This document shows, in pieces, positions 23,751-34,690 of a stretch of DNA of 64,000 nt. Location: positions 31,600,826 to 31,664,825 of the forward strand of contig OY726561.1 in assembly GCA_963383645.1 (NCBI GenBank). The letters are read 5' to 3'. The position numbers and the translations under genes were made by a program. Under the pieces are notes generated by a model, which worked only from the letters and a program-made list of their open reading frames with translations, was not told the origin of the DNA and ran no database searches. Every line of letters begins with the position of its first letter. The stretch's first letter is position 1. Source of the DNA: Muscardinus avellanarius. Its lineage: Eukaryota > Chordata > Mammalia > Rodentia > Gliridae.

Positions 23751-23957
23751 TTTTTATGGGTCTCAGGGTGGAACCCAGGGGCATTCTACTTCCAAGCTAT
23801 ATCCCCTACCCTTTTTAGTATTCTTTATTTTGAAGCAGAGTCTCACTAAGTTGCAGAGGGCCTCACTAAGTAGCTGAGGCTGTCTGGGAACCACAATCCT
23901 CCAGTCTCAGCGTCCCGAATGTTGGGATTACAAGCATGCACCACCATGCCAGGCTAA
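23751..23957 (-). mobile_element. B1-dID-type SINE
   Basis: Antisense full-length copy: GGTGGAACCCAGGGGCATTC, AAGCAGAGTCTCACTAAGTT and AAGCATGCACCACCATGCC are clear. Flanks CATAAAGCAATTTT and CACAAAGCCATTTT are likely target duplications with two differences. Confidence 0.93.
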
Positions 23958-24734
23958 CACAAAGCCATTTTAAAAGACCCTTTATCTTTAATCTGTTGTT
24001 ATCCATTGTAATTGATGAACATTTTCAAACCTCTTTGTGAGCATGCTAGAGAATTTAAATTTTTTGGTTTGTTTTGTGTTTTGCTTAGTATGGGCATAAA
24101 CATTATTATGAATCATCAAGGTGCCAATCTTCCCTTCCTTTCCCTTAATAGATAAGAACATTTTATTATAAGTTATGTTTAAAGTTAGCATAATTATGTT
24201 TTATAATATTACAATTATGATTATGAAATATGTATAATTATACCCACTGTTGGATAATGAACTGTAATACTGTATATTTTGAGATTATGTATCAATAGTA
24301 TTCTAATGGAAACATTCATAATTTATGACATATTTGTCATTCACTTTCTAAGCATTTATTGAAACTCTATTATCCTCTAAACTATACTACATGTGAGGGA
24401 TACAGAGATGACCAAGAGACAGTCCTTACTTCATAGTGCTTGCTTTTTGATACAGAATATGTTTCTGGAGAGAACCCAACACATTACTTTTATAGCTACA
24501 GAGAAATATAATAGAGAAGCCCTTGGCAGAGGCCAGCTGATTTGTTAAATCAGGTTTTACCAAATAGCAGTCCCTGAGAACCATGACAACATCAGCTTCT
24601 GTTCTTAGCTTAATAATCTGGGAACACACTTGTCAGCCAATAAAAATTAAATCAAGTATACACATATATTTGTACTTATAAATTCCTAAGAAGCTAGGAC
24701 TATTTCACTTTTTTATGTTGTTATTCCCAAAACA
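23958..24734. other. Unassigned sequence with a weak old-repeat match
   Basis: 24340-24440 (AGCATTTATTGAAACTC, then GGGATACAGAGATGACCAAG) recalls an old mammalian interspersed repeat, but the family could not be fixed. The rest is AT-rich and unassigned. Confidence 0.4.
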
Positions 24735-25085
24735 TTTTTTGTAAGTCAGATTTTCATTGCTGTGAACAAAATATCTGACATGCACAACTTATGTTTGAGA
24801 TGTTTCAGTCTATGGTCAACTACATTGCTCTAGGCCTGAGGTGAGGTAAAACATTGTGGCAGGAAATTGTGGCTCAGTTAACTCCAGGTACCTACTTCCA
24901 ACAATCATGCCCTACCTTACTACAGTTTTCACCTCATCCCCAATAGTCTACTCAAATTTTGAGTCTCAGAGGATTAAAGCACTGATGAGAATAGAGTACT
25001 CATGATACAATAACTTTTCAAAAACCCTGCTTCTGTCCATTGCTACATTGGTGCCCTGCTTTCAACACATGAGGCTTTGGGTGAC
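24735..25085 (+). mobile_element. LTR-retrotransposon-like relic (MaLR-type suspected)
   Basis: The word order is TTTCATTGCTGTGAACAAAA, TTTCAGTCTATGGTCAACT, AGGCCTGAGGTGAGG, CCCCAATAGTCTACTCAAA, 'CATTGCTACATTGGTGCC' and TTCAACACATGAGGCTTTGG. It is shared in part with 36110-36880. It is a recurrent rodent repeat by its look; the name is uncertain. Confidence 0.5.
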
Positions 25086-25572
25086 ATACCAAATTGTGAC
25101 ACTTTCCTAAAGATTATGTTGCAATCTTTCCTGATATTAATTCTAATGTCAGTGTACCTCAAAGGCAACAAGGCATTATATACAAATAGGAGAAGGCTGT
25201 CTTCCTGTCACATCTCTTCCAATAGGACTGATAAATATACTCAGCTTTCTGCCTGGAATACTAAAAAGGTGAAATAAAGGCACAGAAGAAGATGTCAAAT
25301 CTTACTGGGGAGATACGGGTCAGTAGAGTAGCATCACATATGTAATTCAGATCTATTAAATAAAGAACAGATGCAAGTCAGCAGGGAAATGTCAGTGGAT
25401 GAAAGTGAGGGAAAGAAGGACCATGTGATGACCAAAATTTTCTTGAAATTGAAGCCATATAGAAAGTAATGACTAAGACATAGATAATTTTAATTAAGTG
25501 CTTCTACTGGATGATCTAAATGATGTCTAAGAGTCATTTTACTGTTACTATTTACCTTACAAAGTAACTTCA

Positions 25573-25790
25573 AGCAGGGCATGGGGCACATATTTGTAAT
25601 CCCAGTACTTGGGAGGCTGAGACAGGAGGATCCTGTATTCGTGGCCAACCTCAGTTACTTAGTGAGGGCCTCCACAACGTAGTAAGATCCTGTTCCAAAA
25701 TAAATAATAAAAAATAGGACTGGGGATTTAACTCAGAGGTAGAATGCCCCGGGTTCAATCCCAAATACCTTCCCCCAAAAAATTAAAAAA
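25573..25790 (+). mobile_element. B1-dID-type SINE
   Basis: Full-length copy from AGGGCATGGGGCACATATTT to GGTTCAATCCCAAATACC, ending in C- and A-rich tail sequence. The link AAAATAAATAATAAAAAATA between the halves is intact. Confidence 0.93.
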
Positions 25791-26664
25791 GTGATTTAAC
25801 TTATACATGAGTCAAATTTAATTATGCAATAAAATATTTGGAAACATGTGAGTTTTGAATTGAGCCTTGAGAATGTATGAAGCTTTATTAGATAAAAAAG
25901 GCAAAAATCCAGTTCAGGTTGATGGAGTACACATTTATCAAACATTAAAAAGGATTTCTCTAGGGATTATAAATTTCAAAAAACAAGCTGTAGAACAGCT
26001 GGTGTGAATATCACATCATTTATAATATTAGATAAAATAGATATGCTAGACTACTTTACTCAAACTATTTATAAATGTGTCTTCTCCAAACATATCTGGA
26101 TGCACACTCAAGAACATTATTTTCCATAGTTACTCCATCAATAAAATAGATTTAAAATTAGAAGCTGAATGTAAACCACCACTGAGTGCTAAAATCAGGG
26201 AAGACCAAAGGAAGTATATGGTCCTTGAAAACTGTACCAGATACCTCTTAGTGCTAAGAACCTTCTAACACCATCTCTCACTGAGGCCCTTGAACACTCA
26301 TTTTATTTATACATGAGTTACTGCAGTTCCTGATTAGCATGTGCCAGCAAGACCATATATTTTTTAATGAGGACATAGTGGAGACTCATTCCTTTTTGAT
26401 ATCTCTCTGTTGTTCCTGAGACATGAGATGCCATGGGACACTTCAGGACCTATCTGTGTGCAACCTGAAAGTGTGTGTTAGGAAGGTGAGATTATAAAGA
26501 GGCATTGTTAATAGCCCGTGAAGCAAACCTTTGACAGTGAAAGTGGGAGATGATAGATGAACGCCTTTTTCTTTTCCTCAAGATAAATGGAGATGCAGTA
26601 GTTCACATGCCTCTTAAAGAAGGAGAGATTGTGCTTGAGAAAAAGTACAGGAAGGGTGGTAAGG
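25791..26664. other. Unassigned sequence left of the L1 promoter-like array
   Basis: No known repeat. From about 26400 the sequence becomes less AT-rich. The open frame at 26550-26774 runs into the array and shows no domain, so it is not treated as a gene. Confidence 0.5.
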
Positions 26665-26723
26665 CACATGCTCAGGAATTCTGGACAACATACTATGTAA
26701 GAAAAATGCTTGGGAGGAGGGCC

Positions 26724-26731
26724 AAGATGGC
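26724..26731 (+). promoter_or_regulatory. YY1-like site in monomer
   Basis: AAGATGGC within GGCCAAGATGGCAGC. In human L1 a YY1 site of this type near the 5' end directs accurate transcription start. Here it opens an A monomer. Confidence 0.5.
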
Positions 26732-26892
26732 AGCGGCAGCCAGTATCGGGGAGAGGCAGGTAGATTCATTCTAATCCACCCTGAACTTTTTAGAAAATCT
26801 CCCCCAAAATAGACTGCACCTGTCCCACATGCTCAGGAACTCTGGACAACATACTATGTAAGAAAAACATTTGGGGCGCATCAGATGGAGCC

Positions 26893-27525
26893 CTACATAA
26901 TCGGGTTGGCTGGTGCCTCACATCCCAGGAGCCAAGGGCCCTTCTGGCAGCCTTGCTCCTCTGTGTAGCACTGGGGCTGGTGTGCTCGGAGCAGCAGAAC
27001 CAGCTCTCCATGGTGAAGCTGTGGGCCTCTGCTCTTGGTGGGAAGATAAAACACATTGCTAATAAGTACTTGGGCCCCCAACCCCTGCAAAAGATGCATA
27101 CTGTTTTCTTTCATTAAGAAATATTGAAGAGGGAGAAAGATGGCGGCAACTGCAGCTGCAGCGGTGACCATGGCCAGAGTGGTGTAGGTTGGCAGTGGCT
27201 GAATAGGACATGCATCCCTCTGAGAAACCCTGGACAACAGAATGTGATTTAATAGCTGATTGGGAAAACACACAGAAACAATTTCAGTCATGATTATCTG
27301 AAATATAGGAGAGAGAGTGGAAAATGGAGAAATTAGAGGCAAAATGCCAGCACAGCGCCTGACACTGCATGAAAAGTGATTTTTTTGGAGAGATATTTCA
27401 GACGAGATCAGAAAGCAAACTGCTCCTGCCACATATCCATAGAAATACTTAACAACAACATACTCTAGGAGAGACCAACAAGACGGCAGCAGTGGCCAGT
27501 ATTCAGGAGAGGCAGACAGATCCAA
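26893..27525 (-). other. Longest open frame of the window, antisense in the array (210 codons)
   Basis: The frame runs antisense across monomer types A and B. Its start, MDLSASPEYWP, recurs as LDLSASSKYWP in another antisense frame at 27640-27825. QMFFLHSMLSRVPEHV in the frame at 26790-27056 recurs as QIFFLHSMLFRIPAHM in that same 27640-27825 frame. The repetition follows from the tandem DNA units. No domain is recognisable. Primate L1 has a known antisense frame (ORF0) in its 5'UTR; similarity to it is of position only. Probably not a functional gene. Confidence 0.25.
27137..27144 (+). promoter_or_regulatory. YY1-like site in monomer
   Basis: AAGATGGC in GAGAAAGATGGCGGCAAC, heading the third, more diverged repeat block after the first B monomer. 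Confidence 0.45.
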
Positions 27526-27641
27526 TCAAATCCGCCTTGAATTTTTGAAGACATCTCCCCAAATATAGACTATTCCTGCCCCACATGCTCAGGAACTCTG
27601 GATAGCATACTCTGTAAGAAAAAGTTTTGTAGACATGGACT

Positions 27642-27649
27642 AAGATGGC
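27642..27649 (+). promoter_or_regulatory. YY1-like site in monomer
   Basis: AAGATGGC in ACTAAGATGGCAGCAG heading the last A monomer. The equivalent site of the preceding monomer, at 27480-27487, reads AAGACGGC and has lost the ATGG core. Confidence 0.5.
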
Positions 27650-28053
27650 AGCAGTGGCGGCGGCCAGTATTTGGAAGAGGCAGACAGATCCAATCCAATC
27701 CACCTTGGATTTTTGAAGAAATCTCCCTCAAAAGTAGACTCCTCCTGCCACATATGTGCAGGAATTCTGAACAACATACTATGTAAGAAAAATATCTGTG
27801 GCAAGTTGGAGGGAGCTCCTCCCATATTTCTGGGCCAGCTCGCTGTACCAGGTGTCCCAGGAGACCTCAGCTTATGGCCACCAAGTTAATCTGCACTGCA
27901 CTAGGGACCAGGGTATGCTTGGATAAGTGGATTCTACTCTTCATTTTGAGGCTGCAAGCCTCCACTTTCAGTGGGGAGATAAAATCCATTGCTACTATGG
28001 AATTGGGCTCCCAGCTTCTGCAAATAAGAGGTGCTGTTTTCTCCTACTTAAAG

Positions 28054-28054
<1 letters not shown>

Positions 28055-28130
<76 letters not shown>
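28055..28130. repeat. (TA)n(GA)n compound microsatellite
   Basis: About 18 TA units up to 28092 pass directly into about 19 GA units. It sits at the end of the second B monomer, where the first B copy has only AAATATTGAAGAGGGAGAAA. That offers a seed for both runs. Confidence 0.95.
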
Positions 28131-28133
<3 letters not shown>

Positions 28134-28504
28134 GGAAACCTCTGTAAACATTCTGCCCACAGTGACAAGGAACTGGAGACTGCTGTGGGGCAAGACTGGG
28201 GGCTGGAGCCAGTGAGGCCAGGCCCAGAGCCTGCCCTGGGGCGAGGCCAGGTCTGGAGCAAGCAAGGCCGGGCCTGGAGCCTGTTGTGTGGTAGGCCTGG
28301 AACTGGGGCATACTCCACAGCAAAGGGCCAGCGGATTTCTTCAGCTGTGTGGCCAGGAAGCAGTAGAAGCTGATGCTTCCTCACTTAATCTCTCAGCAGA
28401 TTGCTAGATCCAAGTGACCTATATTAAAAAAAAAAATTGGTTGTTAGTGGATCATCTTGTTAAAGTTACTCACCTTCTGGCATTCAGGTTTTCAGTAAGT
28501 AGGA

Positions 28505-29182
28505 ATAAGTGTGGAGAAATGGAAGCTCTAATACATTGTTGCTGGGATTGCAAGTTGGTGCAACCACTTTGGAGAAAAGTATAGAAGATCCTCAGAAGAA
28601 GGAAAATGAACTTACCATATTATCCAGCAACACCACCTCTGGGTGTCTACCAAAAATAATGAAAACCAAAATACCAAACTAATGTATGAACAACCATGTT
28701 CATAGCTGCACAGTTCACCATTGCCAAACTGTGAAACCAACCAAGATGTCCTTCAACAGATGAGTGGATTTAAAACTGTGGGATAAGTACACAATGAAAT
28801 TTTGCCCAGCCATAAGGAAGAAAAAAATTATGGCATTTACAGTGAAATATCACAAAAAATAAGAAATCAGATGCTTTTCTTAATGTGCAAAATATGATGG
28901 AGAAATGGGAAGGAAGAGGAACTCTAGATGAAGAAGGGACCCCTATAGAGGAGCAATTAAGGTGACATATCTAAGGGGATAAGAGGGAGAATAAGGGAAA
29001 CTCTTTAAAACACATAATGTATTTAAACATATCAAAGTCAATCAGGAAGCTAAGCATGGGTAGGAGGGAGGAGGAGAGAAGGGGTTAGAGATTGGGTAGG
29101 GGTTGATTTGGTGATGTGTACATGTATATCTCCACAAGTTTTTTATCCCATGAATACAATGCACCAATAAAAATTTATAAAA
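28505..29182 (+). mobile_element. L1 ORF2 3' end and 3'UTR, sense
   Basis: GTGGAGAAATGGAAGCTCTA and the following bases are late ORF2, followed by 'CCATGTTCATAGCTGCAC' and the 3'UTR with GGAGGAGAGAAGGGGTTAGA. It ends in 'CAATGCACCAATAAAAATTT'. It is the same 3' terminus as at 30.4 and 40.0 kb. No ORF1, endonuclease or reverse transcriptase part lies between the 5'UTR-like array and this piece. Confidence 0.9.
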
Positions 29183-29280
29183 TAATGATTTGCAATTATG
29201 GGCAGGTTTTAAGTAGTAGCATTTTCCCCTAAAGTGTCCATTTAAAGGGAACGATAGGACATATTTTTTATTTATTTATT

Positions 29281-29492
29281 TTTTTAATTTGGTGGTACTA
29301 GTGATTGAACCCAGGGGCATTCTACCTCCAAGCTATACCCCCACACCCTGTTTTTATTCTTTATTTTGAAACAGGGTCTCACAAAATTGCAAAGAGCTTC
29401 CCTAAGTAGCTGAGGCTGGCTGAGAACCTGCCTTTCTCCTGTCTCACCCTCCCAAGTACTAAGATTATAAGCATGTACCACCAAACTTGGCA
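29281..29492 (-). mobile_element. B1-dID-type SINE
   Basis: Antisense full-length copy beginning TTGGTGGTACTAGTGATTGA and ending AGCATGTACCACCAAACTTG. Flanks GGACATATTTTTT and TGACATCTTTTTC resemble a decayed target duplication. Confidence 0.92.
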
Positions 29493-30018
29493 TGACATCT
29501 TTTTCAAATGTTAATTTTTAACTACTAGTTAGATTACTCTGTCCTTATTTGAGGAAACATATTTGTAGAATCGATGTGATGAGAAAAGCATTGAACTAAA
29601 TTGTAGCCCCAAATTAACTAACCTGAAGAAAATTGGGTGACTTCATTTGTGTTTGCTTTCTCAATTGTTAAATAAAGACATTAAATTGTCATACTCACTT
29701 TTTCTGATAAATAAGCAATAAAGAATAATAAAAGAAAATAAAACATAAATATTCATAAATAAATAAGCATGTCCGGCACAGTGAGTATTCAGGTAGAGTT
29801 TGAGCATGTCAGGGCAGTACAGTAACATATGGGAAAGGGAAGAAGAGGCAAGGTGGAAGTGAGCTGGTCTAAACCCCCATTTCCTTTATGCTGCCTCCTC
29901 ACTTCAATAAAAGCAGCTTGGAATCAAAGACTTCTAGTACTTTTGTATTAAAAATATTATACTTTCCACAGGTTTCTTAAAAATATTTTCTAAGATTCTG
30001 TGATTCAACAAAATCACC
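29493..30018. other. Unassigned AT-rich sequence
   Basis: No gene or family recognised. Confidence 0.6.
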
Positions 30019-30480
30019 AAGCCCAGTGTGAGGATGCACGCTTGTAATCCCCATACTTGGGAGGCTGAGAAAGGAGGATCACAGGTTTTAAGACAACCTC
30101 AGCAGCAGGTTTTAAGACAACCTCAGCAAGTTGAGAGACTCTCATCAACCTAATGAGAGGAAGGAGAAACCATAGATGAGCAAATTAGGTGACCTACCTG
30201 TGGAGGATTGGAGAGAAAAAAAGAAATTCCCTAATGTACATGATAGACATTCACAAACATATCAATCACTAAGCTGAACCTGAAAATGAAGAAGAGGGGA
30301 GAGAATGGGGTGGGAATTGGTGAAGGGCTAAATGAGTGATGTGTGCATGTATGCCTTTTCCATCTTGTACTTCATTAAGATGTATGAATACAATGCACCA
30401 AAACAGAAGAAAAATTAAAAAATAAATTTTCAGGTATACCTTGTAGGTAGAATGAGCCTAGGTTCAATCCCTACTACTAA
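30019..30480 (+). mobile_element. SINE split by an L1 insertion
   Basis: The B1 half (CCAGTGTGAGGATGCACGC to about 30148) and the ID half (GTAGGTAGAATGAGCCTAGG, then TTCAATCCC, from about 30440) flank an L1 tail. Inside the B1 half a 24-bp unit is tandemly doubled (30082-30105 and 30106-30129, CAGGTTTTAAGACAACCTCA...), differing by one base. The L1 must be younger than the SINE. Confidence 0.85.
30150..30425 (+). mobile_element. L1 3'UTR fragment nested in SINE
   Basis: 'ATTCACAAACATATCAATCA', GAATGGGGTGGGAATTGG, TGAGTGATGTGTGCATGTAT and TTCATTAAGATGTATGAATA, then CAATGCACC, match the L1 tail at 39.9 kb. ORF2 is absent; it is a very short insertion. Confidence 0.88.
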
Positions 30481-30519
30481 AAATAAAAACAAAAAACAAA
30501 AAAAAACCCACCATCATTA

Positions 30520-31909
30520 TCATGCAGTCATTGGATGAATGAAATCAAATATGCACTTTATATGGTATTCTTTTACCTCTATAACCTTAAGAAGCTATAT
30601 AAGATGGCCACATTAGATTATATATCCCCAGGCTAAGAGTCTTACCATATCCCTACTCTATCTAAGGTGCAATCCACATAAAATGGAATCTAGAAAATGG
30701 TTTGAGGGTTGAAATGTATAACTTTAAAGTTAAAACTAAATTATAACTTTATGTAACTATCAATTTGCATTCATCTAACTCCGAGAAGTTTTAAATATTT
30801 TGGTAATTATACCTACATTAAAATTAGAAAGCAACAGTGTATATTAAGGTCCAGACACAATTGGAATAGTAAAATCCAAATATAATTACAATGGATAATA
30901 AGATCCATAAATAAGCCTTTGACCTTAATCTAGTATTATGATGGTAAATACTAGTAGAACTGGAGTTAATTATTATTTTATAATATACTTGTTAATTATT
31001 ATTTTATAATATACTTAGTAATCAGAAAATAAGTATATAAAACAAATTAAAATAAATGCAAATAAAAACTACTTACAATTCTAGAAAATAATAAGTATAC
31101 TCTATCAGGATTATCATTGGTACAATACATTGGTACAATATATGGAAAAATTGTGGTATCTAGGTTATGTTTACACTATGACATCATAGTCTTTGCCACT
31201 GATAAATCACCATCTACATATCATTGTAAAAAATGCCTTTGATTATCTCATGCCACTAGAAGACTTTTGGCTCCAGGTTTTAATCAGCGCCAGCAGGAGT
31301 TAAAGAAGCTGATTTATTGGTTCATTTTCTTTTGTGATGGTTCACACATATGCAATGTTTAAAATCTTCTAATCTCTTTGCAATGTCTCTAGTTTGTGCT
31401 TCCTCCAGAAAATATTATCTGTGAAGGACAAATAACTTTTAACATAAAAGTCACTTTTTTTCCTGAAGCTTATAATCCCTTCAAAGGTGGCGGATGATTT
31501 GGTGAGAATGTTGAGAAAGTTCTTCATCATTCGTGTTCATTCTCCTTATTATTTACACAGCACAGTGGTTCCACTGTTGGAATCAGGCCTACACACTTTC
31601 CTATAAGCTTCTCCAAATCATAGCTGTGCCCTGTGGTTTGACTGATGGTAAGTGCTGAAAGTCTAGTTCATATTGCCCTGATAGAGAGAAATTCATTCCT
31701 TAGCCAGAGTGATTACTGAGATGAGACTGACTCAAATCTCTGTTTAGGCACTGAGTTTTAGACTTGGCATTTGATTCATATAACTTGTGGGGGGGATGAA
31801 ATATAGGTGTTATTATAAAATATTTGTAACTTTATAAGGCATAAAACCTTATACAATATGAATACAAAGAGAGTTGGTGGAAATCTTTCTATGAATTAGA
31901 TCTATTATA
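30520..31909. other. Unassigned AT-rich sequence with a 26-bp tandem duplication
   Basis: At 30965-31016 a 26-bp unit beginning GTTAATTATTATTTTATAAT occurs twice without a difference. The rest has no recognised repeat. 31240-31560 is unique and somewhat less AT-rich. Confidence 0.7.
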
Positions 31910-31919
31910 TCTGGAAAGT

Positions 31920-32132
31920 AGGGATGTTTGGTTTGGTTTGGTTTGGTTTGGTTTGGTGGTACTGGGGTTCCTGGAAACTCTTTTTTCCTCTGGTCTACAC
32001 TACCAGACCTATTTTATACTTTTTATTTGGAAACAGGGTCTCTTAAACCAGCGTGCTGGCTTCGAACATGCGCGGTCCTTCTATCTCCGCCTCCCAAGTG
32101 CGGAGATTACAAGCGTGCACCACCACCCCCGG
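31920..32132 (-). mobile_element. B1-dID-type SINE, 'AGGTCTGG' variant, (GGTTT)n tail
   Basis: The left side is a (GGTTT)n run at 31926-31957, derived from the 3' tail. The ID half read on the minus strand has AATAGGTCTGGTAGTGTAG and the end 'TTCCAGGAACCCCAGTACCA', shared with 36617-36807. CTGGAAAGTA occurs on both sides as target duplication. It keeps several CG pairs (CATGCGCGGTCC), so it may be one of the younger copies here. Confidence 0.93.
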
Positions 32133-32452
32133 CTGGAAAGTAATTTTTTTTTTATATTAGGAATTAAACAAAGTGACAAATATTGCATACAAGCATTATA
32201 ATGAGAACTTCGAATGCAGTACCATTTTATAGTGGAAATATTGGAAAAATAGCAGTTATTCATGTAACAAACATTTGTTTTCTACATATATGTGCCACAC
32301 ATTGTTTAAGATACTGGGGAAAATGAAAGAAGGAAACAGATTAAAACCCATATGCAGATTGTATTTTACTAGGGAAGACAATGCAGATGCTGAGGTAAAA
32401 TATAATGTTTATCACAAAGAGATCATGGGAAAATGGTTGTAAAAGAAAATGG

Positions 32453-32762
<310 letters not shown>

Positions 32763-33074
32763 ATAAATAAAGAAAATGAGAATAGTGTACCAAGTATCTC
32801 TGTGATTTTTTGTTGTACTTTGAACAATTCAAAGAAGTGGAAGTGAATGGGGGTAGACAGGGAACTTTAGACTGTTAGGTCATTGTGAAGACTTCATTTC
32901 TATTCTTCCTGTCATGGGAAGTCCATTAAGGATTCTAAGCCAAAAACTATCATTGTCTGATTTACATTTTCTCAGGAGCACATTGCACTTGGAACAGATA
33001 GAGAATTGGCATAAGAGTAGGGTGACCAGTTAGAAAAATATTTCAATATGCCAGGAGAAATATGATCATGGGTT

Positions 33075-33225
33075 ATTGAATTATCACCATGTGCCAAACA
33101 TTGTAATAAGAAATGTACCTGTCATATCTCATTTAATTCTAACAATAGTCCAATAAATATCTGTATTTTCAGCATTTATTTGTTAAGAAGAATAAATTAG
33201 AGCTCAGAAAAGTAAAATTAACAAA
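33075..33225 (+). mobile_element. MIR element, old
   Basis: ACCATGTGCCAAACATTGTA, then ATCTCATTTAATTCTAACAA, then 'TTAGAGCTCAGAAAAGTAA' follows the MIR consensus order. Confidence 0.75.
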
Positions 33226-33329
33226 CATAATTAATAAATTTTATAGTCTTTAACAATTTAAAAAATATTCATGAATAACAACTATACCTTATTAGATGAA
33301 ATCAGGTGGAAAAAAAAAACATTGCTAGA

Positions 33330-33480
33330 GTCCATAAATTGTAAATTGTACAAATTTAGGGAGTATAGTATCATAATTCAATACATGTATACAGTGTAAA
33401 ATGATCAAATAAAAGAAGTAATTAATTTTATAAATTTTTGATGTAGCAATTGCACATAATTATGGGTTATAATGTGAGAT
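33330..33480 (+). mobile_element. Possible old L1 fragment
   Basis: 'AATTGTACAAATTTAGGGAGTA' then CAATACATGTATACAGTGTA, then AAATGATCAAAT, recalls a stretch found in old mammalian L1 3' regions. It is short and diverged. A SINE is inserted directly after it. Confidence 0.4.
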
Positions 33481-33482
33481 TT

Positions 33483-33698
33483 TTTTTTTTTTTTGCGGGT
33501 GTCTGGGGATGGAATCCAGGGGCATTTGAACCCCGAGCTACACCCCCTGCCCTATTTTTTATTCCTTATTTTTGAAACAGGGTCTAACTAAGTTACAGAG
33601 GGCCTCACTAATTAGCTGAGGCTGTCCACGAACTGCTGATACTCCAGTCTCAGCCTCACGAATGCTGGGATTACAAGCATGCGCCACCACTCCTGGCT
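33483..33698 (-). mobile_element. B1-dID-type SINE with perfect target duplication
   Basis: Antisense copy with T run and 'TCTGGGGATGGAATCCAGG', CATGCGCCACCACTCCTGGC. The 14-bp direct repeat TAATGTGAGATTTT lies at 33469-33482 and 33699-33712 and bounds the insertion. Confidence 0.96.
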
Positions 33699-34059
33699 TA
33701 ATGTGAGATTTTGATACAGGAAGGACTATCAAAATTGTTCTACTCATATCCCAATTCTCCTTAAGAATTTGTCCTTATTCTGTTCTAGAATAGTCATTTC
33801 CAAGATTAAGGTATAGGACTTGATATATTCTTAGGATGATTTCATGAGTGTGCATGTTGCTACCATGAAATAAATATCTTTGAATTTTATTATCTATAAA
33901 ATATTACCTTTGCTGTATTGACACAATTTTAGTATTTATTGAACACTTCAATCTGTTTAATAGCAATGATCATTTGTCTTGATTATGTGTTCATATTATC
34001 AAACCCGACACTACGTGTCTGTCTTTCTTTCATCTGTCACTCATTTCCCCTTCTCGCCT

Positions 34060-34690
34060 GCTGCACTGGATAAGTTATCTCATTGCTCACCATGTCTAAT
34101 GCTTCTAATATTTCACCATTAGGTATGATGTTTGTTGAAGTTTTCTGTAAATTCTCTTTATCAAATTGAAAGAACTCTTTTTTTTTCTAAGCTTGCTATG
34201 CTATCTCAGTCAGGAATGAGATTTGAATAAAGCCAAATCCTTTTTTAGCATCAAAATCTCATGCTTGTTTCAGTTTTTTACTCATTAATATGATTTATGG
34301 TATTTATACAAGTTCTAATATTGAATTACATGTGCATATGTCATAATAGTTTTAAAAATATTTCTAGACTTTTTTGCTGATATTTTCTTTAGAATTTTGT
34401 ACTTAGGTGCATAATTCAGATTGAACAATAGTTTTCATTTATGCTAATATTATCAACCCTTTTTAAAGAATATACTACATTGTTAAATGTGTAGGAAGGG
34501 ATTCTACCCTTTTTCTATACTCTGAAGCAATTCAAATAACTTAACAATTATTCAATTTTTAGAATAAAAATCTATGCAAAACCATCAGAACCTAATGTCT
34601 TTTAGGAATATATTTCGGATTAGTTTTCCATGGTTGCAGTACTATTGGTTTATCAGAGTATTCTTGAGTTGCTGTGGATATTGATATCTA
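34060..34690 (-). mobile_element. Old L1 relic, ORF2 reverse transcriptase region
   Basis: In antisense the sequence follows the known L1 ORF2 order: 'TATGATGTTTGTTGAAGTTTT', 'AATATGATTTATGGTATT', TTTGCTGATATTTTCTTTAG, 'GGAAGGGATTCTACCC' and AAAACCATCAGAACCTAATG. It is full of stops and gaps. It is a different, much older layer than the L1 tails at 10 or 42 kb. Confidence 0.7.

Larger units (their letters stand above)
26665..28420 (+). mobile_element. Tandem L1 5'UTR-like monomer array
   Basis: A repeated landmark, CACATGCTCAGGAAYTCTGG followed by ACAACATACTATGTAAGAAAAA, starts at 26665, 26826, 27582 and 27749, with diverged copies near 27226 and 27430. Spacing is 161 and 167 bp where adjacent (monomer A). 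A second type (B, about 250 bp) occurs at about 26877-27128 and 27797-28055, sharing the word order GGGAGATAAAAYMCATTGCT, then TTGGGC, then CTGTTTTCT. Monomer A begins with a G-rich GGCCAAGATGGCAGC block, as L1 promoters do. The 3' part (28130-28420) is GC-rich and ends in an A run at 28424. Tandem promoter monomers are known from mouse L1; the assignment here is by resemblance and by the L1 3' end that follows. Confidence 0.65.

Noticed and set aside
27874..28384. Overlapping frames of 73-148 codons on both strands with Tyr-Ile, Arg-Glu and Ser-Leu runs
   Set aside because: They are translations of the (TA)n(GA)n microsatellite and stay open only because dinucleotide repeats lack stops.
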